Of a DNA stretch of 64,000 nucleotides, positions 34,401 through 46,400 are shown piece after piece. Location: NCBI GenBank assembly GCA_903813345.2, contig CAIIXF020000001.1:23083915-23147914 (forward strand). The letters run 5' to 3'. The notes under the pieces were generated by a model. The model did no database searches. It was not told the origin of the DNA and saw nothing but the letters and a program-made list of their open reading frames with translations. The translations under genes were made by a program, and so were the position numbers. The stretch's first letter is position 1. Every line of letters starts with the position of its first letter. This stretch comes from Owenia fusiformis (Eukaryota; Annelida; Polychaeta; Sabellida; Oweniidae).

Positions 34401-37400
34401 CTTTAAAGGGTTCCGATTAGCATCCCGTAATAGTACAATATGGCGGCTCCAGGCGAATCAACTGGATCAGTCCATTTATAAGAAATAAGGGGAGTTCTGT
34501 AAAATCCAGTTTATTGAAATTGTCTTTGAGATAAAGTAATCCGTTTATAATACACTTCATTATAGAATATTGATTCCAAAAGATACCCCATTTCATCATT
34601 GTGAATTCGTATTTTTTCAGAAAAAAAACTAGTAGGCCAATTAGTATTACTGTAATATTCTGAAGAAATAATTTTGCTCCTAGACACCCTGCTCTTGTTA
34701 TAGATACGAACAGGACTAATACGTTACAAATGAACACCGTAAATAGTTGAATTCTATCTATTCATTTATTTGCGATAACCTGTGTGGCATTTTGTCTTGT
34801 TAATGTTGCAAGATTATCTTTTAATGTAAAGTTGGCATTAATTTTTGTCACTAGTTTGTCCATATGAGCCAAAACTCATTGATCATAAAAGAGTATACCG
34901 TTTCTACTTTTCTCATTTATTAAATTGTAATGTAATATATTTCATTCTGACACTAATCATATTTTATTTAAGATTTAAATTCTAAAAATACACTTCATTA
35001 TAAAATATTGATTCTAAAAGATACACTGTTGCTTCATTGTGAATTAGTAACTGTTCAGAAAAAAAACATTATCAAGAATCAAATTAAATGAGCAAATACT
35101 ATGTTTTAATATTCTGATGAAACGATTTAGCTCCTAGACATCCCACCCTTGTTTTAGATTTGAATGGGACTACTATGTTACATAGGTCTACATGAACATA
35201 GTAAATGGTTAAATCCAGGATTCATGCATTCAGTTTCAAAAGGTGGTATTATTAATCTATTGTCACCTGATATAATTGAAGCTAATACAAGTATTTCATA
35301 ACTTCAAAGTATTTCCTAAACAATGACCTTTAACATGTAATAGCAGATAGACTTGAAATAACACATTCAGTATTAAAATAACTTTGCTTATAAAATCTTA
35401 TATTTTACTTTCAACTGAAATTATTTAATTTAGTAATTTACATGATCAAGGAGGGAAATAAGTAATTATATCAAACATGTTATAAAAACGAGACATTAAT
35501 GTCAATGATGCAATTCTTATATAATCTGGAACAATATCCAATTAACACATCTTCACTTGTATGTCTAAAATTGTTTGCAATAACCTCATATGTCTTGCTA
35601 ATTCTGCTGCAAGATTATCTTTTAATGTCAATTAAGTTGGCATTTGTTTTGTCACTCGTTTCTCCGTATGAGCCAAGACTCAGCAGGATTAAATATTGAT
35701 CATAAAAGAGTATAAGAATGAGTAATTTTGTGAGGTAAAGTGTTTCACAGGTCTGACCCTGTCTTACTTATAGAGTATTATTCCATGTTTGTTCTGAACA
35801 TACTCGATTTAAGATTGTATATTTGTCTGGTTTGAATGCGGTAGAATTAGTGATTCTCAGTTTATATAATAAGGTTTTGTTTCTTGGAGCTGATGATTAC
35901 ATCATGATAAATTAATTACCCTACATACAATTCTGCTGATTTTTTCATAACACTTTTGTAATATCTCTAGCACCAGCTACTGAGAATTTGAGGATTCTAC
36001 CAGATGCCTTTAAAGGGTTCCGATTAGCATCCCGTATAAAAACAATATGGCGGCTCCAGGCGAATCAACTGGATCAGTCCATTTATAAGAAATAAGGGGA
36101 GTTCTGTAAAATCCAGTTTATTGAAATTGTCTTTGAGATAAAGTTATCCGTTTATAATGATTTTGAAAACGTTATCCAAAGAGTGATTGCGTTCAAAGAA
36201 TACATGTACAACAGCCAATATAAATCCTTGTATTAGAAACCGGTTTGTCTTGCTTTGTTTCATTTGTAGGATATTTCATATGCCAAGCTGTGTGCTATTA
36301 TGTTATGGGGAAATTTAGATGCCAATTTTTCCTTATTATACACAAATAGAAGATCCTGAAACTTCACCCATAAATGTGGAATTGATTTGTCAAAATAAAA
36401 ATCACCCTTTTATAAATGTGTGACGATCTATAATAGACTTATGCTATATAACAGTTAGAGGTGTTGACACAACGACCTCGAACCTGTGAACCCTTGAGTA
36501 TTATTCCGGGATCGGGCCTTTTATACTAAACGGTGAGCAACACCAGAAACGAGCGTTCGATTTGCTAAACGATATGCGTCACCCTTTAAAACGTTTAGAG
36601 AAAAACTTAACTGTAAAGGCCTTTTGTACTCCCCTCCCCCTTAGAGCTTCTATGACCAATTTAATGGCCAATTGCTAATGAGTTAATTAGCTAATAAATC
36701 CATATTTTGCATATAAGACTTCAATTGTTTATATTACGCTTCCTGCTATTGTTACAATTACCAATATTTAAAAGCAAAGACTGCTTAGCTATTTTGAGGA
36801 AGTATTTTGCTGACATCAGCATATTATATTTCGAATAAAGTTGACATCTTAATTAGAAGAGTAACCTTGTTCTTTAAAACATTAAATTTTGACCATTCAA
36901 GTTCAAATATATGGTTGTAAATTGAAAAGATATGCAAAATCAATTGAAATGAGAAAAATAACTATTACTGCTGACTCAGCACTTAATTACAGCATTAATT
37001 TTTATCAGTTTCAAGGTTCAGTTCAATTGAAAATTTTGCTGACCTTGCAGAAAAAAATTGCTCAAGGTCACATTACTGCATATTTGTCAAATCTTCATCA
37101 GAACACATCAGATCAACACATTATGCAATAAAACATTGTATATACTCCAAAACAACCCCCTCTTGGCTTTCTTCTAGACTACAGTACCTAGTATAACATA
37201 TACACGTCCAGCCTCTATGTTTCCCAAAGTGCTGTACCCAGGGGCTCCTATTATAAGATCATCCCAGCCATCATTGTTCAAGTCACCACTCAGCATTGCC
37301 CTGGAAGAAAATGACACCTCGAATTAATGTATACATTTTCACTTTTCAAATAATAAAAATAATCATGTTTCTTTAAAGAAACAATTCAAATTTATGTAAT

Positions 37401-40400
37401 TTCAAGCTTTTAGTCAAAATACATAGATTATTCTTGGTCAAACAAGAACATTTTTACTCCCTGGGATATAGAGTAAATAATGATTCTGTTTGTTTTTATT
37501 GTTTTTTGGAAATTATTTAGTATTTAAATCTGTGGCTCGGTGAACTTGACATCATGAGACTTTTTTACAGAAACATATGAATTGACGTACATAGGTGTTA
37601 GAGTTGAACATATACAGCCAAGTGAGGCTTGAATGACTAGTAGCATGTTGGTGGTGCTCCAAAGAATGACATGAATTTTCATTTTTATTAGATTAGAGAT
37701 GATGACCAGAAATTGAGTGTTTCTGATTCCAGTTCGCAAGCGCACATCGAGAAATTAACATTATTAAAATTATAATATGATTCTGTTGAACATTATGAAC
37801 ATTATGTACATCTGTATATAAAATGAAAGTCTTGAACTAAAATTCTGCATGATAAAATTCCTAAGTTGAAAAATCATCTATTATAGTCAAGTTGGAATTT
37901 GTTTTTTGACTATGTTGTAGTCACTAGCATTTTAGTGTACCAGTGTCATCATTAAACATGATAAATTTTAGATTAGGGGCTGTATTAAAGGCATATCATT
38001 TAACTAAAAAAATGAAAAGCACTGAAAAAATGAAAAGTAGGTGATCCACGTGAGGGCAAAACAGACCACAATAAAATATTGATCTTGAAATTAATAATTC
38101 TTTAAATAGTAATACATGTATTTACACTTTATATCCCTTTTTAAAGTTGACAGCATTGCTAAAATCCATAAATCCATTTTCAATATATAGTAAGAAAAGG
38201 GGTTCTTAAACAGGACATTGGGCTTGCATTTCAGAATTTTTTGCTGGCTCTAAAGTGAATATGCACACATCTAACGAAATGAATAACCAATATGATGATA
38301 CCAAAACATCAGTAAGTAAAGGTGAATATTATTATATCATTTATTGACTCTTTAGATGTCATATCATGACATATTAGTCATTAAGGTAGAGCAGTTCTTC
38401 CCATTGTCGAGTTGAAGAACTGGTATCTTTATCCTGGCTAGAACCATAGACAATTCTAGCCAGCGCCAGCCTTTTATCGAGTTAGCAGCACTCTAGTAGT
38501 CGCCGGTATAGGTCAGCAGTCATAGGTCAAAGACAAATCACAAGAAGTGCTGTGACCTGGGTTTGAACCCAAGACCTCTACTTTTCAGTTTTAAGCCAGA
38601 CTTCCTGCTTTTCAGACCAATGCCTTAACCACTAGGCCAACCCGGCGACCACAAAAATGTTACTATTAAATCTCATTTGCATTGATTTTCAAAACAGCTG
38701 TTCACCATGAGCTAAGCAGAGACAATGCTGAATTACTTTGTTATGTATTCACTTAAGTTAATGGGCCCCTGTAATAGGCTAATAGCTATAATGCCTATCC
38801 TTAATTACTTTTAAATTCATAACAATTAAATGACTATTAATTGACTTGGACATACACTTTCACACCTTTGAGATTCCCATTTGTCCAATGACAAATCACA
38901 GAGATGTCAACTCACCCTCCAACTCTGGCATATGGCCGACTCAGAGTATATGAAGATATTGCAGTTTTGACCTTGGCATCATTCAGTCTTGAGTATTGGT
39001 CTAATGTCTTGTTTTGGTGGTATTCAGACAGTTCCGCTTGTTTCTTAAATAAATGCTGAAAGTAGATTGCAATGATCAGTTCAACTCAGATACTGTGATC
39101 ACCTTGTAGTTTTAAGAGCATTATGATTCTGATAAAGATGATAACATATCATCCATGTGAAGTCAGTAATCAGGGGTGGTAACATGGAAAAAGCCACTAC
39201 CTGCCATTTGTTACAGACATCGAGTAATTAATAATAATGAGGAAATTATAGCTATGTCATGTCATTAATATCATTTAGCTTAAGAGCTCAAAATATAATA
39301 AAACACTAATTTGCAATACAAGATCTAATTTTTTGGGAAAAATTTAACATGTTATACAAATATGTGAACAAATAGAAGTGCAGTCCTTAAATTATGCACA
39401 TATCATAAAAATCTCATTAAAACGGTGACTTTGATGGGATTCCAATACCAAAGCATGAAGTTTGAAAACAATAAACGTGTATAAGAGTATGGGGTGTAGC
39501 CAGGATCAAAAACCAGACAACAGCAACGCCAACACGTAGCAAATCACATCGAAACAGCCATGGCTGGCATTTCTACATACAAAGTAGATAGCAGAAATCA
39601 TAAAATAACATTGCTCACTAGCCAAATTGTCATCAGAAAGTGTAATATGCTTCTAAGTTGGCACATATAAAAGTTCAACAAAATCGCACACACATACATG
39701 TAACACATACATTTTTCAAAATGACCACTTACTAGCCAAAATGTCATACATGTAAGATCGTGTGCCACGCCTTCTACCAAAATTGTCATTAGACAGTGCA
39801 ACATATCAAATATGAACAAAATTGTTCCACTACTTTAAAAGTTACAGCAAACATTGTCAAAAATAGCGTGTAAATGTTGCCATTTTTCAAGATGGCTGCC
39901 ATGTGCTTCTTAAATATTTACATTTCTAGCTTTATTGATGTTCTATATAAATTTTTACATTTTAAACATATTGCTATTACAGTTTTATATATTGCAACTA
40001 AATTATTCTAAAATCGGCACTAAAATGGCTGCCATTTTTAAATGAGAGGCCATTTTGAAAATCTGCTTTCCAGCAGAACTTCTACCCCCATAGGGCATAT
40101 GTGTACAAAATATGAATAAAATCGGGCCAATGGTATTTGAGTTATCACCCGGACAGACGTATGTACAGACGGATGGATGGACAGACGGATGAAGGCATTC
40201 CCTATATCCCTCTGAACTTTGTTCGATGGGATAATTGGGCAAGGCAAATGTAAACAGGTGAGGCAAATTTAAGCTGAAAAATGCATGTTTCTACCTTGGA
40301 TATAATTTCCACATTTCTAGTTAAAACGTCTGAATGAATATATTTCTGGAAAATTTTTTGGTGAGGCAGACAAGGCAACTGTCTCAACAAAATTGGCTAT

Positions 40401-43400
40401 GCAGATGCCAGTTCTCACCTTAACCCTTTTACTGGCTGACAGATATACACCCCTCTTGGTTCTTCTGATCAATACATCCCCTCTACTGAGGCCAGGGAAC
40501 CGTGAGGCCACAAAGAAGCCGTTTTTCTCAGCATTACGGCTTCCCTGCTGCTTCCTAGGTGGGGCTTCTAGATTTGTCATATTACAGCTGATGTACAGTG
40601 GGTTGTGGGGTAAATCACAAGCACTGTAGTAAAAAACAAACAAGGCATTAACATGACAAAATGTCACCACCTAAAACAATTTGGTCAATTTAAAGCAAGT
40701 TGGAAAATACCTTTTGACCTTAAGAAGAACTTCTGAGAACATGTAGATGATTTTGAAAAAAAAATTAGTCAATTTGAAGCAAGTTGAAAAAAGACCTTTT
40801 TGACCTTGAGAAGGTCATTGAAGGTCAAAGGTCAAATCTAAAGTCAGATTTGAACTTCTGAGAACTTGTAAAGTCAAATTTGAACTTCTGAAAAGATGTA
40901 GATGATTTTGAAAAAAAAATTTGGTCAATTTGAAGCAAGTTGAAAACAGACCTTTTTGACCTTTTTTGACCTTGAGAAGGTCATTAAAGGTCAAATGTCA
41001 AATCTAAAGTCAGATTTGAATTTCTGAGAACATGTAGATGATTTTGAAAAAAAAAATTAGTCAATTTGAAGCAAGTTGAAAAAATACCTTTTTGACCTTT
41101 TTTGACCTTGAGAAGGTCAAATGTCAAATCTAAAGTCAAATCTAAAGTCATATTTAAATTTCTGAGAACATGTAGATGATTTTGAAAAAAAAATTTAGTC
41201 AATTTGAAGCAAGATGAAAAAATACCTTTTTGACCTTTTTTTGACATTGAGAAGGTCATTGAAGGTCAAATCTAAAGTCAGATTTGAATTTCTGAGAACA
41301 TGTAGATGATTTTGAAAATTTTTTTTAGTCAATTTGAAGCAAGTTGAAAAAAGACCTTTTTGACCTTTTTTGACTTTGAGAAGGTCATTGAAGGTCAAAT
41401 GTCAAATCTTAAGTCAAATCTAAAGTCAGATTTGAATTTCTGAGAACACGTAGATGATTTTGAAAAAAAAAATTAGTCAATTTGAAGCAAGATGAAAAAA
41501 TACCTTTTTGACCTTTTTTGACATTGAGAAGGTCATTGAAGGTCAAATGTTAAATCTAAAGTCAGATTTGAATTTCTGAGAACATGTAGATGATTTTGAA
41601 AAAAAAATTTAGTCAATTTGAAGCAAGTTGAAAAAAGACCTTTTTGACCTTTTTTGACCTTGAGAAGGTCAGATTTGAAGGTCAAATGTCAAATCTTAAG
41701 TCAGATTTGAATTTCTGAGAACACGTAGATGATTTTGAAAAAAAAATTTAGTCAATTTGAAGCAAGTTGAAAACAGACCTTTTTGACCTTTTTTGACCTT
41801 GAGAAGGTCATTGAAGGTCAAATGTCAAATCTAAAGTCAGATTTGAAGGTCAAATGTCAAATCTAAAGTCAGATTTGAATTTCTGAGAACATGTAGATGA
41901 TTTTGAAAAAACATTTAGTCAATGTGAAGCAAGTTGAAAAAAGACCTTTTTGACCTTGAGAAGGTCATTGAAGGTCAAATGTCAAATCTAAAGTCAGATT
42001 TGAACTTCTGAGAAGATGTAGATGATTTAGAAAAAAATTGAAGTCAGTCTAAACAGTATTTGTTAAGTTATAGGAAGTTGTAAGAAATTGTTACAGACGC
42101 CGGACGCCGGACGCCAGACGCCGGACGGCCGGACGCCAGACGCCGGACGCCAACCACCAACCGCCGTCGCAAAAAAACGGAGACCATAACAATATGTCAC
42201 CACTTTTTGGTGGTGACATAAAAATTAACTTAAAGTATACAGTATATGTTCAAATTAAATTAACATTGTTACTTTTAAATTTTGAATTATGTATATTCTA
42301 TTGTAACCCCAGCTGCCAAACTAGGAAATTAATCTGAACATAAGCCTTAGAATATTAACACAAAAAGGTAATTAGTTACTAGCACCCATCACCACATACA
42401 AATCCATAATGGCATAGTGAAATGAAAGCTTTAGCTTCTCCCCCGTGGCTTCTCCAGAAGAAGAGATTACAGTAATATATTATGAAACGACACCAAGTAC
42501 CTTGTTCCCTTGTCCAACATAAACAAAGCTTTATCCCAAATATTAGTAGTCCAGACGGACATATCAAACACACCACCAAGGAAGAAGTCATTTAACTTGT
42601 CCACCAGGAAAGGACTCTTTGATGCATACTTTGGAAGAAGCTGAAATATGGAAAATGCTATAGAAGATCTGGATTCCAGGTGTATTGGATCATTCTTAGA
42701 TTATAACTGAAAACATTTTATTCTAAAATCGGTGCATGTTTTTACCTTCAATTCACATTGATTGCATATCACATTATTGTTTTGTATTCATTAACATTAG
42801 TGAGGATAAATGTCACTGTATAAGGATTCCATTTGCATTTGGTTGGTTCACCATTTTTTTCTCTTGTCTTTCTAAAATTATGAAATATTTCTGAAAGGGG
42901 CATGGCACATTTGGTAGTATTCATGAATTTAAATATGTTACCGTTATGTATGCGATAGTTATACAGATTAAAATATGTCCAGTAAAAGAAAATATTATCT
43001 GCCCAACAAAAGAAAAGATATTTCACTTTTTGTAGTTTTACAACATGGGGTCTATGGGGAACCTCCCCGACCTAGAACTCACTTTTCAAAGAAAAATAAA
43101 TTTTCAAAGTTGATAAACTCTTTTCAAAACCACACTTTTAGATGTAATTTTATATGTAGATTTCAAATATGACACCAGTTTGACTGAATTGTGAATTTTT
43201 AATGACGTAAATCAAGATTATTTCTACTCGCATCTAGGATATTCAGCTAGCAGGCTGCTCCATGGAGTAAGGTTTTACTGTGAAAAAAGACAAGTCAGAT
43301 TTCATCCAGATAAAAAGTTATGCAACATTATGTGGGTTGGTGTCATTTTGTCTGTGTCACACTGTATATACTATGTCATTAAATGTAAAAAGGTTTTATC

Positions 43401-46400
43401 TCCAATTTGAATCATGACATTGAATGCTAAAAGGTTATATCTCAAGAGATAGAACCATATAGCAGTAATCATGTTTTTCAAATTAAGGACATAGAACCTT
43501 ATTGCATTAGAAATCTCCTATTTCTAATTGAGATACAGCTTTATAACCTTAATTTTTGAAAAGAGCATGGTGAATTTAGGGGGAATCCACTTTCACATGC
43601 ATTTGACCCATATTGGTTGTTAGAACCTTATAATAGTGAAGGGACAATATGTAAGACCAATGCATTACCTCCAGGAAAAGCACTCCTAGAGATGATAAAA
43701 TAATTTTGACTTTGAGATGGGGGTAAGATGCAAAGAACCCATCCACATGTTTTTTCTGAAATGTTTTCCTGATTTTCAACCCCTTCCATACTCTTTTAAT
43801 TTTTCTTGCATCAATATGTTGCGTTTTGATACACAGTTAACCCCTTTAAAGGAATAAGTGATTCCTTTGTTTTTTTTAAGATATCCATTATGGGTGACCC
43901 AAATTAGCTGAAAGCAATGGATTGCACGAGTTTTCCCTATGGGAAAATAACATGGGAAATATTGTTTTCCACTTTATCTAAAAGGAATCACTTATTGCTT
44001 TAAAGGGGTTAACTGTGTGTCAAAAAACAACGTATTGATGCAAGAACAACAGCGGGAAATATTTTCTTGACAATATTCAGAAAAAATGTGTATTTGCGTG
44101 ACATATTCTAACGCAAAAAATGGGCGTGACGAATTTAATTAATTTCCTCAGCAAATGCATGACAAATTCAACACCCACAGCAAAATTAACTCATTTATAA
44201 AAACCATGCAAAGTTCATTCAAATCCATGCAAAGTCTATGCATCATCCATTCAAATCCATGCAAAGCACGTAATCCACATGCAAAGTCCATGCAGGGTGT
44301 GAAAAATATTCCATGCGATGTTCATGCAGATGCATGCAAAATCAGGGGTTTATATGAAAACCATGCAATCCACATGCAAAGTTTATGCTGGCTGCGAGAA
44401 ATATTGTTAATGAGGTCCATGCAATGTCTATGCAAAATTGAAGAAAGTAGATTTTTGAGAAAATGATTCAACGTAACCTCAAATTAAAGATATGTGTAAG
44501 TACTAAACCAATGCCATACCACAAGTGTGAGGTCATATATTTTTCAAGACCATTGTCATACCAGAAAGCTGAAAATCCAAAAATTGTTACATCACAAAAG
44601 TCATAATTTTGGGGGCATTCTCATACAGGATCCTAAAATGTGAGTCCATAGCCATACCAAATGTCAAAAAATACCCCATGTGCGCCAAGGATCCCCGTCA
44701 AGGTTTATTTACAGTGAACCCCCGGGCCCGGGAGTACCTGCCACTATTCCATTCATATTTAAATGAGTTGGTCATAAAATAGTAGGTTAATCTGGTAGCC
44801 GCTAGCTGTTAGTTGCATTCGTGAAGGCAAGTTTATATTTTACTCTTACTTCAAAAGGTGGTATTATTAATCTATTGTCACCTGTTTTAACTGAACCTAA
44901 ACTTATATACAAGTATTTCATAACTTCAAAATATTTTCAAAATAATAACCTTTAACATGTAATAGCAGATAGACTTGAAATTACACAATCATACAGTATT
45001 AAATCAACTTTGTTTATAATATCTTATATTTTGCTTTATTCAACTAAAATTGTTCAACTTAAAGTAATCATATCAAAAATGTCATAAAAACAAGACATGG
45101 ATGTCAATGATGCAATTCTTATATAATCTGGAACAATATCCAATCATCACATCTGTTTGTGACTTTGTTTCACTTAAGTCTGAAATTGTTTGCAATGACC
45201 TAAATGTCTTGCTAATTCTGCTGTGAGATTGTCTTTTAATGAGTATACCGTTTCTACATTTCTCATTTATTAAATTATAATGTAATCCATTTTATTATGA
45301 CACTAATCCATTTTTATTTAAGATTTAAATTCTAAAAATACACTTCATTATGAAATAATATTAATTCTAAAAGATACATTGTTGCTTCATTGTAAATCAG
45401 TAACTTTTCAGAAAAAAACTATTATCAAGAATGGAATTACATGGCCAAATACTATGTTCTAATATTCTGATGAAATGATTTTTACTCCTAGTCATCCCCT
45501 CCCTGTTTTAGATTTGAATGGGACTACTACACTACATAGGTCTACATGACCACAGTAAATGATTAAATCCATTCTGATACTCATCACATTCTGCCTTCAA
45601 TGAGAAATACGAAGGCCATGATTTCTCATGATGGGTTTTCAAAGAAAAATAAATTTTCAAAGTTGATAAACTCTTTTCAAAACCACACTTTTAGATGTAA
45701 TTTTATATGTAGATTTCAAATATGACACCAGTTTGACTGAATTGTGAATTTTTAAAGACGTAAATCAAGATTATTTCTACTCGCATCTAGAATATTGACT
45801 TTATGATTCTCTGATCTTCGAATGACAATGCCACCATATAGCATATACTGGTAGGATTCATGCATTCAGTTTCTAGTGCCTTCATTCCTGCGACATACAA
45901 GTAGAACAATGGACCTGGCAAATGCCATATCCCACAAACTCTCTTCCCCCATTTGTAAAATCTTTATTAGCTAAGTTAGGATGTTCAAACTTTTCCCAAA
46001 TACTGTATAACATGTATCAAATCCGGATGCTTTATTTTCCGAATTGGATTAAAATTGTTATTGCCGAATAAAAGTTTGCCGACCTGACACCCCTAAATGT
46101 AAACACCCCTAATATAATTTTTATTTACAAATGAATTTTAATCACCTTCATTTGACTGACTCAGAAAACCTGACATCCTGACATTATGAGTGACAATTTG
46201 AGTGATTTATTCACATAATACCCGCATTCGATAGACTCAGAAAATTAATACCAGGGTTAAAAACTTTTAATATTGGGATTAAAAACTTTTAACACTGGGA
46301 TTTCCAAAGCACTTGCATACAATAAGATCTTCTGACATTTTAACTCTTTAACATGACAATCCTTTTAATATTTTATAGATTTAACTGCATGCATTTTAAC

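Larger units (their letters stand above)
28204..37185. mobile_element. Large TIR-bounded element occupying intron 8
   Basis: The left end (CAGTAGTCTAGATGAAAAC, then TTGTTTTGGAGTATATACAA) is inverted at the right end (TTGTATATACTCCAAAACAA, then CTTCTAGACTACAG), about 75 bp with a small gap. TA lies outside each end, a possible target duplication. Its ancestral length was probably 3-4 kb before the internal tandem duplications. No transposase is visible, so it is non-autonomous. Superfamily unknown; TA and CAG tips would allow Tc1/mariner. Confidence 0.6.
27266..37187 (-). other. GPLD1 intron 8 (9.9 kb), filled with duplicated elements
   Basis: Contains a 35-bp palindrome, a Harbinger-like MITE, and a TIR-bounded element (about 28204-37185) that has been internally re-duplicated. 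31173-32056 is a stretch present only once, with no feature I can identify. Confidence 0.75.
40637..42222. mobile_element. Long copy of the dispersed GGCATTAACATGACA family
   Basis: The left end reads ACAAGGCATTAACATGACAA then AATGTCACCACC; the right end reads ACAATATGTCACCACTTTTT then GGTGGTGACATAAAA. The interior is a ~135-bp tandem array followed by a GC-rich ACGCCGG block. Copies of one or both ends occur at 908, 13980, 39172, 48446, 51578 and 63266. No ORF beyond repeat artefacts. Superfamily unknown. Confidence 0.75.

Noticed and set aside
28205-35699. Small ORFs recurring in each intron-8 copy (60-106 residues)
   Set aside because: They recur because the DNA is duplicated; no domain, start context or conservation in the diverged copy at 42.8-48 kb.
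38547-38652. Functional tRNA gene on the minus strand
   Set aside because: A and B boxes are present, but the region continues into a SINE body, and I could not pair an acceptor stem or a proper anticodon arm.
40984-41398. Minus-strand repetitive ORFs (LHVLRNSNLTLDLTFDL)
   Set aside because: They fall entirely in the ~135-bp tandem array of a dispersed element.
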